A stretch of DNA of 64,000 nt from positions 62,001 to 126,000 of the forward strand of contig JAKQEQ010000029.1 of the NCBI GenBank assembly GCA_029556545.1, read 5' to 3'. Position 1 is the first letter of the stretch; every line of letters begins with the position of its first letter. The stretch comes from Candidatus Hydrogenedentota bacterium (GTDB taxonomy: Bacteria > Hydrogenedentota > Hydrogenedentia > Hydrogenedentales > JAGMZX01). The translations under genes were made by a program, and so were the position numbers. Below the pieces are notes generated by a model. That model was not told the origin of the DNA, ran no database searches, and was given only the letters and a program-made list of their open reading frames with translations. Below are positions 7,545 through 16,502 of this stretch, one piece after another.

Positions 7545-10055
7545 ATGAAATGCCTGATCATCTGCGCGCTTGCGACGTCGCTCCTGGCGCAGCCACCGTC
7601 GTCCATGGACGCCGCCTTCGATGCGCTCAAGACCTACACCTTCGGCCAATCGCGCGAGGCGCTTTCCGAGATCGACGCGACGGTGCAGGCCGCCTACGGC
7701 GACGCCGACGCCCGCGCGCAACTCGAACAACGGCTCGCGGACACAATTCTGAGCGGCTGCACCGATGACGCCGCCCGCTTCGTCTGCCGTCAATTAGCCG
7801 TGATCGGCGGCGAGGCGTCCGTGCCGGCGCTGGCGTCGCTCATCGACCACGAAACGCTTACGGGCGCGGCAATCGACGCGCTCGAACGCAATCCCAGCGA
7901 AGCCGCGGGCGACGCCCTGATCGCCGGACTCTACACGCAGAACCCTCGCACGAAGCTCGGGCTCGTTCACGCCCTCGGCGCTCGCGGCGACGCCCGGGCC
8001 GTTGATCCGCTCAGGCAATGCTTCCTGGCGGACCCGCGCTCGCCGGTGGCCGCCGCCGCCCTGCTCGCCGTCGCACGGATCGGCGGGCCGGGTGGCAGGA
8101 CCCTTATCAAGCACGTGTTGACCGACGGCCTGCCGGAGGTTCGGTCCGCCGCAGTGGATGCGTATCTCGTTTTCGCCGACGGGTTGCTCGTCGCGGGCGA
8201 TACGCAAGGCGCGTGGGCAATTTACGACGTATTGATCGCGCCGGCGGAGGCCGGGCACGTGCGCGCGGCGGCGTTGCGCGGGCGCGTGCGGTGCGCTCCC
8301 GAGGATGCGTCGGGCATGCTCCTCGATGCGTTTGAGAGCGGCGATCCGCCGTTGCAGGCCGCGGCGGCGGGCCTTATCCGCGAATTGCCCGAAGACGCGA
8401 ACCTGCGACCCTTCGTGAAGCGGCTGACGTCGCTCGACGCGGCGGGACAGTTACTACTCCTTGACGCGCTCGCCAACCGCCGCGCCCCTGTCGACGCGGC
8501 GGTCTTCGAGACCCTGCTTGCGGGAGAAGAGGCCGTGCAACTTGCCGTGATCCGCGCGATGCCCGCATGCGGCGATGAGCGCTGCGCGGCCCTCCTGGTC
8601 GATCAGGCGGCGACGGGCAAGGGCGAAGTCAAGCGTGCGGCCCGCGAGTGCCTGAGCGCCATGCCCGGCACGAAGGTCAACGCGGAACTGTTGTCCATCG
8701 CGCGGGGCGACGACGTGCCGCGCGCCGCGGAGGCCGTTCGGGTGCTCGGCGAACGCGGCGCGACAGAGGCCGCGGAACCCCTCATGCGTCTGGCAAAACG
8801 CGCCGCCGATCCCGTGTGCTCGGAAGCCTGGCGCGCTTTGCGTAACGTCGCGAAGGCTGAAGACGCGCCTAAACTCGTCGCCATGCTCGTCACGTTGAAG
8901 GAAGAAGCCGCGCGCGGCAACGCCGAGCGCGCCGTCGCCGCGACCGCCGCGCGCATCGCCGACACCGAGCGCCGCGCCGCCGCGGTGATCGACGCCCTCA
9001 ATGAGACTTCGGACGAGGCGGCTCGCGCCTCGCTCCTGCGTGCACTCGGGGCCATCGCCACGCCGGACGCGCTCGTCGCGTTGCGAAACGCGCTAAACCG
9101 CGAGAACGAGGCGCTGCGCGCCGTCGTCGTCGACGCCCTCGCAAGTTGGCCCGACCCCGCGCCCGCCCAGGACCTCCTGCGCATCGCCGAAAACCCGAGT
9201 AACGACGCGGAACGCGCCAAGGCCCTCGAGGGATGCGTGCGCCTCATGCGTTCGCTGAAGGACAAGCCCGCCGAAGCTCGCCTCGACACCTTCAAGGCCC
9301 TGGCGGCTCTCGCCCGCGACGAGGCGGAGAAAAAGCGCGTCCTCGCCGCGCTCGGCGATCTCCCGGCGCTCGCGACCTTTGACCTGATCGATGCGCTCGC
9401 CACGGACCCGGCCCTCGAGGCAGAGGCGGCCCTCGCCGCGCTCAACGTCGCCAAGGTCGTCTGGGGCGCCTATCCAGAGGTCGTCAACCCGCGCCTCGAA
9501 ACCTTGGCCGGCGGTTTGGACGACAACCTGCGAATCGAGGCGCAAGCCCTGCTCGACCTGATGCCCCGCACCGAGGATTACATCACCGCGTGGCGGGTGT
9601 CCGGCCCGCTCGCCGTCGAGGGCAAAGTCGCCACTACCCTTTTCGACGGCGCCGAGCCGCCCGACGACGCGACGGCGGGATGGCGCATCATGCCGATGGG
9701 CCTCGACCGGAACGCCCCGTTCGTCGCCGATCTCGGCCGCGCGCTCGGCGGCGCGGAGTGCGTCGCGTTTCTGCGCACCTTCATCCACGCGCCCGCGGCC
9801 GGCCCGGCGTTGCTCGAACTGGGCACGAACGACGGCGTGAAGGTCTGGCTCAATGGCGCGCTGGTCCATGCGCTGAACGTGGGACGCGCCCTGACGCCGG
9901 GCGAGGACAAGGTACAGATGCATCTCGACGCCGGCTGGAACACGCTCCTGCTCGCTGTCTTCCAGCACGGGGGAGACTGGGCCGCCTGCGCCCGCCTCCG
10001 CGCCCCCGACGGCGCGCCGCTTGCGGGACTCAGGACAGCCGTCACGCCCGAATGA
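7545..10055 (+). CDS. Exported HEAT-repeat protein with C-terminal jelly-roll-like domain
   Basis: 836 residues with a short signal peptide (CLIICALATSLLAQ). Most of the protein is alpha-helical HEAT/PBS-lyase-type repeats, such as GGEASVPALASLIDHETLTG, ALGARGDARAVDPLRQCF and AIATPDALVALRNALNREN. The last ~150 residues (from ITAWRVSGPLAVEGK) change to a beta-rich domain with LELGTNDGVKVWLNGALVH and AGWNTLLLAVFQHGGDW, resembling modules at the ends of planctomycete glycoside-active proteins. No catalytic residues are recognised. It sits 16 bases after the Gfo/Idh gene with its own AAGGAG site and may act as a periplasmic scaffold in the same sugar pathway (inference). Confidence 0.78.
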   Translation: MKCLIICALATSLLAQPPSSMDAAFDALKTYTFGQSREALSEIDATVQAAYGDADARAQLEQRLADTILSGCTDDAARFVCRQLAVIGGEASVPALASLIDHETLTGAAIDALERNPSEAAGDALIAGLYTQNPRTKLGLVHALGARGDARAVDPLRQCFLADPRSPVAAAALLAVARIGGPGGRTLIKHVLTDGLPEVRSAAVDAYLVFADGLLVAGDTQGAWAIYDVLIAPAEAGHVRAAALRGRVRCAPEDASGMLLDAFESGDPPLQAAAAGLIRELPEDANLRPFVKRLTSLDAAGQLLLLDALANRRAPVDAAVFETLLAGEEAVQLAVIRAMPACGDERCAALLVDQAATGKGEVKRAARECLSAMPGTKVNAELLSIARGDDVPRAAEAVRVLGERGATEAAEPLMRLAKRAADPVCSEAWRALRNVAKAEDAPKLVAMLVTLKEEAARGNAERAVAATAARIADTERRAAAVIDALNETSDEAARASLLRALGAIATPDALVALRNALNRENEALRAVVVDALASWPDPAPAQDLLRIAENPSNDAERAKALEGCVRLMRSLKDKPAEARLDTFKALAALARDEAEKKRVLAALGDLPALATFDLIDALATDPALEAEAALAALNVAKVVWGAYPEVVNPRLETLAGGLDDNLRIEAQALLDLMPRTEDYITAWRVSGPLAVEGKVATTLFDGAEPPDDATAGWRIMPMGLDRNAPFVADLGRALGGAECVAFLRTFIHAPAAGPALLELGTNDGVKVWLNGALVHALNVGRALTPGEDKVQMHLDAGWNTLLLAVFQHGGDWAACARLRAPDGAPLAGLRTAVTPE

Positions 10056-10109
10056 GCGGCGTCTTAGCCCGCCTTGGCGAGCTGAAGAGTGGCGGCAAGC
10101 CTGGAACGC

Positions 10110-10388
10110 TCATCCCGGCGCGGCGCGGTTCAGATGCTTCCTTACCCCGCGAGCGCGACGCGGCGCCGTGCTTGTCGCGGCTTCCGCGGCGTCAACCAGA
10201 AGTCGCAGCGCCCGATTGACCGATTCGCTATCCGGGAACACCTCGGCAAGTTCCGGCGCAATCAAAACCAAGTTGGTTCCAGCGATTGCCTGCCCATAAT
10301 ACTTGCCACGGACCCCCCCCCGCAGTTGAGAAATGTCATACTCAGGCTGCAGATCATCCTCTGTCTTCTTTTTCGATGCCTTCTTCAT
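10110..10388 (-). CDS. Putative antitoxin partner of the BrnT-like toxin
   Basis: 92 residues from ATG 10388: a lysine-rich start (MKKASKKK) followed by GVRGKYYGQAIAGTN and a helical tail, FPDSESVNRALRLLVDAAE. This GVRGKY...FPDSESVN pattern is seen in small proteins encoded next to BrnT/RelE-type toxins and is thought to be the antitoxin. An upstream in-frame ATG would give 118 residues but would overlap the toxin much further. The ATG at 10388 lies inside the end of the toxin gene (35-base overlap), which implies translational coupling. No RHH or HTH motif is obvious, so DNA binding is unproven. Confidence 0.7.
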   Translation of the reverse strand: MKKASKKKTEDDLQPEYDISQLRGGVRGKYYGQAIAGTNLVLIAPELAEVFPDSESVNRALRLLVDAAEAATSTAPRRARGVRKHLNRAAPG

Positions 10389-10647
10389 ATTGCCTGCGCT
10401 CTCCTTTGGTTGCCCTGCGCGCGCTGATAATTCGGATGCGGTCACCTCGCGGACAGTGCGAGACAAAGACGATCGCCCGCCGGTCGGTATGACCGATCGT
10501 AATCTCTCTTTCCTCCTTATCGGAATGGTACGGGTCCGGGAACGTAAGAGCTAGTGGGTCTCGAAACACGCTAACCGCCTCCTCAAAAGAGAGACCATGC
10601 TTGCGCGAGTTAATCCGTGCCTTGCTCGCGTCCCACTCAAAGAGCAT
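10354..10647 (-). CDS. BrnT family type II toxin
   Basis: 97 residues with the full BrnT layout: FEWDASKARINSRKHGLSF at the start, EEAVSVFRDPLALTFPDPYH, then EREITIGHT and a closing RIRIISARRATKGERRQYE. BrnT toxins have a RelE-like fold and act as ribonucleases that stop translation; they are neutralised by the protein of the following gene. Length and key residues look intact. The antitoxin-like gene overlaps its 3' end, the usual BrnT-first order. The pair stands alone beside about 320 bases of apparently empty DNA. Confidence 0.85.
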   Translation of the reverse strand: MLFEWDASKARINSRKHGLSFEEAVSVFRDPLALTFPDPYHSDKEEREITIGHTDRRAIVFVSHCPRGDRIRIISARRATKGERRQYEEGIEKEDRG

Positions 10648-10968
10648 GAATACCGTCTGCCTTGGCCAAATATGAACAATTGGACATTGCGTCCGCTTCG
10701 CCGCGAAACGCGTGGCAACAACTATGGCACAGCGTGTCTTTGATGGTCAAAAAGCCGCTGCATCGAGGACCGGGGCGCGGATGTTAAGCAATGAGTATTT
10801 GAACTGGGCTGGTAGACGTCGTGAAGACACGAGCACCTCTTGACATAGTCTCTTGCCGGTGAAGGGCGATTCTTCGGCGCAACCGCGTTGCCATGGCGGA
10901 CATACCAACGTCTTGCGCGCGGACTCGGTTACTCCATTCCTCTTCTCGCGCGCGAGTTCCCGTGTTCC
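10648..10968. other. Intergenic region, nothing recognised
   Basis: About 320 bases upstream of the toxin gene and downstream of the giant SGNH gene. No coding frame with a ribosome-binding site, RNA gene or clear terminator is visible. Confidence 0.5.
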
Positions 10969-13900
10969 TCACGCAGGGCCGGGGCAGAACCCATCCTCGG
11001 TCCCCTGCTCGGGACACGGGTGGTATCCCCCGCTGTTGTAAAACTGGATGAGACGCAACAGTTCCGTCAGGCTTATCGTCCAGTCGGGACCGGAGGGGGC
11101 GTAATCGCTCGCGTGCGGCGTGCAGGAATGCTTCGCGCCGGGACCCGGCACATAACCGTCCTCCGTGTCGCCGGGGCTCTCCGCACATTGGAATCCGCCC
11201 GAATTGTAGAATTGGATAACTCGCAGCAGCTCCGTCAGTTCGATCAAGCCATTCCCGTTCTGGTCCGCCGAGTGGCTGACATGCACCCCTTCGCCCTCCC
11301 CTTCTCCTTCTCCCTCGCCTTCTCCTTCACCCGATAGATCGCCCTCTCCCTCTCCTTCTCCTTCTCCTTCGCCTTCGCCAGAGGGCGGATGCAACGTTGG
11401 GTCCAGCACCACCTGGACGTACACGGCCCGCTCGCTGCCCAAGTCCAACACCCACACGTATTCCTCGCCGTTCGTGGCGCCGTCGCCGTCCAGGTCGCCG
11501 GTTGCGGCGAAGGGTTCCTGCACGCCGGCCATCACGGGCGGGTAATCGCTTTGCAGGTTCGCGACAATCTCGATCGTGTTGCCGAAGTGCGCCCCCAACA
11601 AGGTGAAGCCGGTCAGCAGGTTCTCGTAATTCGCCAGACCCAGGCTCGTGTACGAAGCCTCGGCGCGCAGCATCGCCAGGTTCGCATCGAACCTTTGCCA
11701 CGCCGCCAGATGGAGGCCGTGCTCCGGATCGCACATCACCGCGGCCAACACCGCCGTCTCCCAACGGTCGCGCAACCCGTTGCTGTCCAGGTCAATCGTG
11801 TTCCAATCGAGGCCGATCTTGCCGAAGAACGCCGTGCCCTCCGCGTCAAACGTTTCGCCAAGGTCGCACTGGAATCCGCCGCATACGCGGCAGCCGCCGC
11901 CGTCCGCCGTGGTTGCGCCGTCCAGCGCCGCCGCGACAAAGGCGTCGAAATCTTCGGGCCCCGCCACGACGGCACGGTATTCGCCCCGGTTGCACACGCC
12001 GTCGAGGTCGGCGTCGCCGAGCCACGCCAGGTATTGCTCGGACGATCGGTCAAAGCGGCTCAGCACAAGCGGCGGTATGCCGGGAATCCCAGCCAGCGCT
12101 TCGCCCACGATCGCCATCGTCGCCTCCTCGCCGATGGTCGCGAGTCCCGCCACGGCGCTCTCGAAGGTCGCGCGGTCGATCTGGGTGAACAGGTACGCGC
12201 CCAGCGGCGTCGCCGCGAGTTCATCCGCATAGGCGACGGCTTCCGCATGGTTATGCCCGAATGCGGCCATCACGCAGCAGTGCGTCGGCGCGTCCATCGC
12301 GAGCAGCACGGCGTCCAGCAGCCGCGCATGCGCCCGGTCCACGATGCCGTTCTCGTCCAGGTCCGCCGTGTCCGGGTCTTCGGCGATCAAGGGGTTGGCG
12401 TAAATGGCGACCAGCGCCGCCTCGAATCCCGCGTCGATCCCGACACTGTCACACTGGATTTCACACGGCTGCGTGCATTCCGGCGGAAACTCGCCCTCGC
12501 CCTCACCCTCACCCTCACCCTCGCCTTCGCCTTCGCCCTCGCCCTCGCCTTCACCCTCGCCTTCGCCCTCGCCCTCGCCTTCGCCTTCACCCAAATCGAC
12601 ACACTGTCCCGGCGACGGATACAGTGCCGCTTGCGACGCACCAAGCAGGTAGCAGCAACGGCTCCGCATGCGGAAGCACTCGTATTCCTCGGTGTTGGTG
12701 AAGGCGTCGCCGTCCGGATCCGCGTAATACGCGAGCACCTGCGGCAGGGTCGTGTAGTTCGCCATGTTGATCGGCGAGATGCCGAGGTCCGGCGCGCCGT
12801 CGCCGTTGAGGTCGACGTTCGCGCCCTCCTGCAACGCCCGCACGGGAATCCCAATCGAATCGGCGTCGCCGAGGGTCATGTACGCGGCAAGCACCATGTG
12901 CAACTCGGGCGAGATCGTGTTCACGAGCCCTGCCGCGCCGCCAAGGTCCGCGTGCATCCTGTTGCGGTTCTGGTTCCAGGCGTTGCACACGTTGGTGGCG
13001 AGCGCGCCGAACTCCGCGCGGGTCATGAAATGATTGATGAGCGCGAACTCGTCGCTGTCGAGAATGCCGTTGCCGTAGATGACGCCCGCGCCTTCGTCGT
13101 AGCCGCCGTTGATGTCGGCGATGCCCGGGTCGAATCGGTAGCCGCCAAGCTGATCGCGGAACTGGTCGAGGGCGCGGTCCACCGCGCGCATCAGCCCGTC
13201 GAAATCCACCGCGCCGCAAGGCCCGCCGTCCGGCTCGCACAGGCCGACGCAGCGGTCCACGTCGCCGCCAAGCGGCGTCTTCGCCGCGAGCACGTAATCC
13301 GCGCGCGTGCCGCCGCGCCGCAGGACCGCGTCGTACTCGAACTTGTTGCTCAGCGTGTCGCCATCGGGGTCGCCGCCGCCGAGCATTTCGACGCCGGTGA
13401 CCGCGGGCGCGCGATAGGGATAGTAATACCCCGTAAGGGCGAGCACGTCCGAGAAAGTCTCAGCGAAGGTGCTGCTCACCGTCATCAGCGCCGCCAGCAC
13501 GTGAACATAATCCTGGATAAGCGGATACCGACCGTCGTTCATCAGACGCCACAGGTTACCCGTGTATTTCTTGCGCGCGCCGAGGTAGTGCTCGAACTCG
13601 GGGTCGCATAGCACATCCGCGATGAGCGCCGCCTCCCAACTATCGAACATGCCGTTCTGGTCGAAGTCGGTCTCTACCCAGCCGCCCAGCGCGGCGTAAA
13701 GTGCGGTCCCTTCCGCGTCGATTACGTCGAGGATCGGGCAGGTCGCCGGTTCCTCGCCGTTGTTCTGCTCCTCGCTGTCGCAGCCTCCACCGTTCAGCCT
13801 GACTTCCGAATTCAAGGCATTCGCGGCGAAAGTGATATAGCCCGCCAAGTCGCGCGACACCGCGTTGAACTCGGACAGGTTGCACACCCCGTCATCGTCT

Positions 13901-16254
13901 GCGTCGCCCAAAGCCCCCAGAATCGGCCCGGCCGAGAGATTGAACAGGCTCGCGTCCACCGATATCCCGAATTCGGAAAACAGCGCGATCATCGCCGCGA
14001 TGCTCGCGGGTTCCCCCAGCGTGACCAGCCCGGTAAGCGCGACTTCGACCTTGTCGGTATTCACGAGCAGACCGACGATTTGGTCCACGGGCAGTCCGTA
14101 TTCAGCCGAAAGCGCGTCCCAGAGTTGGTTCAGGTACGCCTTCACCACGAATTCGTTTTGCAGCCAGGCGGCGGCTACGACCCCGAAGTGCGGCGCGTCG
14201 GCGCAGTACAGCAGCGCATCCTCGAGCAGCGCGTGCGCGTAGTCTACGATCCCGTTCTGGTCCAGGTCCGCGGTCATCGGGTCTTCGCAGATAAGACAGA
14301 TGGGATCGACCAAAGGAATCTCGATCCGATGCCGGTACAAGTAGTCCAGCGCGCCGGCGAAGTCCTTGCGCAACCCTTCCGGGCACACCGCGTGCAGCGC
14401 GGCGTACACGTAATCCGTGCGGGTGCCGAAAAGGCTGAGCACAAGATCATATTCCTGTTTGTTTGTCTGCCCGTCCGCGTCAATGTCCGAGTTCGGCGCG
14501 AACGGCTCGATCCATGAGCCGAACACGTTCACCGTGAACGGGATATACGGCAAGGTAAGCGCGTCGCCGAGGCCCTGGCGCACTTTCGCGTTCATCGGAC
14601 CACTCAACAGCAGGAGCGTGGCGACCACGTCCTCGACGGGGCGCAACAGCGCATTGTAGTAGAGTTCCGATCGGATACCGGCGAGCGTGACGTTGTAGGC
14701 GTTCTGAAGTTCCGCGTGCAGTGGGTAGCTTGCGTCGCACAGCACCTCCGACAGCACCGCCGCCTCCCAACTGTCGATCATACTGTTGTTGTCGAAGTCT
14801 CCCAACTCCCAGAACATCCCGAGATACGGGTAAAGCGCGCCGCCTTGCGCATCCAGCTTCTCGAGATGATCGCACGGCTCGGGCGGTTCCGGTGCGCCCG
14901 TGCCGATCATGTACCACTGCCCCGCCGTAAAGTGGTCGATGCCCGGGCCGCCCAGCGGCATCCACACGCCGTCGTAGATCGTGTTGTTGTCCATCAGGTC
15001 GATGCCGAGTAGGCCGTCGCCCGTCGGCACGGACACGGTCACTGTGTACACGCTGCCGCCGCCGCTCACGCTCTGAATCACCGCGCCCGACAGATTGCCG
15101 ACCAAGTCCAGCGCGAAGTCGCTCACGTCCACCCCCGTAACGCTCTCCGAAAACGTCACCGTGAAATCGGCGGTCGGTCCCGTCGGCGGATTCGGCGCGC
15201 CCGCCGCCCGCGTGATCGAGTTCACCGTCGGCGGGGTCGAGTCCGCAAGCCAATTGAAATACACCTGCGCCACCGCGTTCTCCATCAGGTGAATGTATCC
15301 CTGGTCGTTCAGATGGATGGGGTCCAGTTCGCTCGCGCCGGCCATCGCTTGGCGCGGGCTGAACCGGTTGCTCATGCCGCCCGGGAAGTTGGCGTAGCCG
15401 TTGCCGGGTCCGTCCGGGAAGTACGCCGGATTTGCGGGGATGTAGAGGCTCGGGATGCCGTACCACCCTTGCATAACGCCGAAATTATGGATATACGTGA
15501 CACGATTCATTTCGAGCGCGAGGTCTTTCTTGCGCCGCTCCAGTTCAATGAACACGTTGTTGACCTTGATCTGGTTCTGCTCGATTTGCTGCGGGGTCGT
15601 CCAGCCCAACCACGGGAAGTCCGGCAGAAACACCTGCACGTGGATGCCCCACGCCGCAAGAAACAGGGCGGTCGGGTTCTCGATGGACGCAACGTAAATG
15701 ATGATCTCATAGGGGTTGTACGGGTTTTGCCACGTTCCCCACGTGTACCCCTCCGCAATGTTGAGGTAGTCGTACCCGCAGATGGCCACGCGAATGTTCG
15801 GCCGCACGCTCAGGCAGTGATTCACCACCGCGCGGATATGGTTCATGGTCTGCGTGATCAGGTTGTCGATGTGCCCCGAACTGAAATTGCCCTGCACGCC
15901 GACGTTCAAGTCATTCCCGCCAAGGCTGATGTGGACCGTGTCGATGGTGGGATACTGATTCAGTTTCTGCGTGATCGCGTTCAGAACGTCCGGCGCGTTC
16001 CAGTCCGCCGCCGTCGCGCGCAGCAGCGCGAGTTCCCCGTTCTCCTCATAGTCGCCCAACCCGACCTGCTGCAACACGTGCCGGAGCGCCTTCGGGCTCT
16101 GGTTCCACGGCGCATAGGTCCAGCTATCGCCCACGTACAGGATGCGCGGAATCGCGGCGTGCGCCGCCGCCGCCAGACACCATAATGCCGCGCATAGCAA
16201 CCCCGCACTCAGAAAACGCCGTCCAAACCGTCCACGATTCGCCGCAGCAGCCAT
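10969..16254 (-). CDS. Giant secreted modular protein: SGNH hydrolase, Ig-like domain, Ca-motif modules, poly-GE linkers, paired ELLRxIQFYN C-terminus
   Basis: About 1761 residues from ATG 16254; an ATG at 16299 is possible, but the signal peptide (LLCAALWCLAAAAHAA) fits the shorter form. An SGNH/GDSL hydrolase domain (~40-330) has YVGDSWT (block I), SLGGNDLNV (block III) and DPIHLNDQG (block V), so it may be an esterase. A beta domain follows (FTVTFSESVTGVDVSDFAL). The middle alternates long modules: a DAxGxxxY...DSWEAAVL...VLCD type three times, and an ADLDxNGIVDxAHAxL type twice, each ending in EF-hand-like loops such as DADDDGVCNLSEF. Two poly-(Gly-Glu) linkers are encoded at 12491-12592 and 11288-11380. 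The C-terminus carries two ELLRxIQFYNSGG copies, each followed by TEDGxxPGP. The protein is probably envelope-attached. Confidence 0.85.
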   Translation of the reverse strand: MAAAANRGRFGRRFLSAGLLCAALWCLAAAAHAAIPRILYVGDSWTYAPWNQSPKALRHVLQQVGLGDYEENGELALLRATAADWNAPDVLNAITQKLNQYPTIDTVHISLGGNDLNVGVQGNFSSGHIDNLITQTMNHIRAVVNHCLSVRPNIRVAICGYDYLNIAEGYTWGTWQNPYNPYEIIIYVASIENPTALFLAAWGIHVQVFLPDFPWLGWTTPQQIEQNQIKVNNVFIELERRKKDLALEMNRVTYIHNFGVMQGWYGIPSLYIPANPAYFPDGPGNGYANFPGGMSNRFSPRQAMAGASELDPIHLNDQGYIHLMENAVAQVYFNWLADSTPPTVNSITRAAGAPNPPTGPTADFTVTFSESVTGVDVSDFALDLVGNLSGAVIQSVSGGGSVYTVTVSVPTGDGLLGIDLMDNNTIYDGVWMPLGGPGIDHFTAGQWYMIGTGAPEPPEPCDHLEKLDAQGGALYPYLGMFWELGDFDNNSMIDSWEAAVLSEVLCDASYPLHAELQNAYNVTLAGIRSELYYNALLRPVEDVVATLLLLSGPMNAKVRQGLGDALTLPYIPFTVNVFGSWIEPFAPNSDIDADGQTNKQEYDLVLSLFGTRTDYVYAALHAVCPEGLRKDFAGALDYLYRHRIEIPLVDPICLICEDPMTADLDQNGIVDYAHALLEDALLYCADAPHFGVVAAAWLQNEFVVKAYLNQLWDALSAEYGLPVDQIVGLLVNTDKVEVALTGLVTLGEPASIAAMIALFSEFGISVDASLFNLSAGPILGALGDADDDGVCNLSEFNAVSRDLAGYITFAANALNSEVRLNGGGCDSEEQNNGEEPATCPILDVIDAEGTALYAALGGWVETDFDQNGMFDSWEAALIADVLCDPEFEHYLGARKKYTGNLWRLMNDGRYPLIQDYVHVLAALMTVSSTFAETFSDVLALTGYYYPYRAPAVTGVEMLGGGDPDGDTLSNKFEYDAVLRRGGTRADYVLAAKTPLGGDVDRCVGLCEPDGGPCGAVDFDGLMRAVDRALDQFRDQLGGYRFDPGIADINGGYDEGAGVIYGNGILDSDEFALINHFMTRAEFGALATNVCNAWNQNRNRMHADLGGAAGLVNTISPELHMVLAAYMTLGDADSIGIPVRALQEGANVDLNGDGAPDLGISPINMANYTTLPQVLAYYADPDGDAFTNTEEYECFRMRSRCCYLLGASQAALYPSPGQCVDLGEGEGEGEGEGEGEGEGEGEGEGEGEGEGEGEGEFPPECTQPCEIQCDSVGIDAGFEAALVAIYANPLIAEDPDTADLDENGIVDRAHARLLDAVLLAMDAPTHCCVMAAFGHNHAEAVAYADELAATPLGAYLFTQIDRATFESAVAGLATIGEEATMAIVGEALAGIPGIPPLVLSRFDRSSEQYLAWLGDADLDGVCNRGEYRAVVAGPEDFDAFVAAALDGATTADGGGCRVCGGFQCDLGETFDAEGTAFFGKIGLDWNTIDLDSNGLRDRWETAVLAAVMCDPEHGLHLAAWQRFDANLAMLRAEASYTSLGLANYENLLTGFTLLGAHFGNTIEIVANLQSDYPPVMAGVQEPFAATGDLDGDGATNGEEYVWVLDLGSERAVYVQVVLDPTLHPPSGEGEGEGEGEGEGDLSGEGEGEGEGEGEGEGVHVSHSADQNGNGLIELTELLRVIQFYNSGGFQCAESPGDTEDGYVPGPGAKHSCTPHASDYAPSGPDWTISLTELLRLIQFYNSGGYHPCPEQGTEDGFCPGPA
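11288..11380. repeat. Hexamer array encoding a Gly-Glu linker, C-terminal
   Basis: Degenerate CCTTCT/CCCTCG/CCTTCG hexamers encode alternating Gly and Glu in two blocks separated by DLSGE. Every unit is six bases, so gain or loss of units would keep the reading frame. The linker precedes the paired ELLRxIQFYN module. Confidence 0.8.
12491..12592. repeat. Hexamer array encoding a Gly-Glu linker, internal
   Basis: About 17 consecutive six-base units (CCCTCG, CCCTCA, CCTTCG) encode an uninterrupted Gly-Glu run. It separates the Ca-motif modules of the giant protein. The opposite strand reads as Ser-Pro repeats, which is a shadow. Confidence 0.85.
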
Positions 16255-16392
16255 AAGTCCACCCCGCGCGTGAAAGTTGATCCGCCAAGACACCAACATT
16301 CCGCCCTAATTATACACCATAGCGCTGTGGAAGCAAAAGCGCGGGCAAGGCATTCTGCATGCAAATACTCGAAGGATTACAAATCACGACCG

Positions 16393-16460
16393 CTTTTCGT
16401 CACGCCCGCGAAAGCGAGAATCTGGAATCCGCCCTCCGCGGGCTCAAGTACACAACGTAA
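16393..16460. repeat. Possible dispersed intergenic element (GCCCGCGAAAGCGAGAATC type)
   Basis: The stretch GTCACGCCCGCGAAAGCGAG followed by AATCTGGAATCC resembles a short palindromic element common in other bacterial genomes. Only one copy is seen here, so family membership is uncertain. The 248 bases between the giant gene and the PKD lipoprotein gene contain nothing else I recognise. Confidence 0.35.
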
Positions 16461-16502
16461 CCGACCACGAATGGACAGCGCTTCTATGCGCTTGCGGGCG
16501 CG

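Noticed and set aside
6144-7793. 549-residue minus-strand open frame
   Set aside because: Antisense of the Gfo/Idh gene, whose protein motifs are clear.
11389-13611. 740-residue plus-strand open frame with Leu/Ala/Phe runs
   Set aside because: Antisense shadow of the giant gene; its runs come from the Gly-Glu hexamers.
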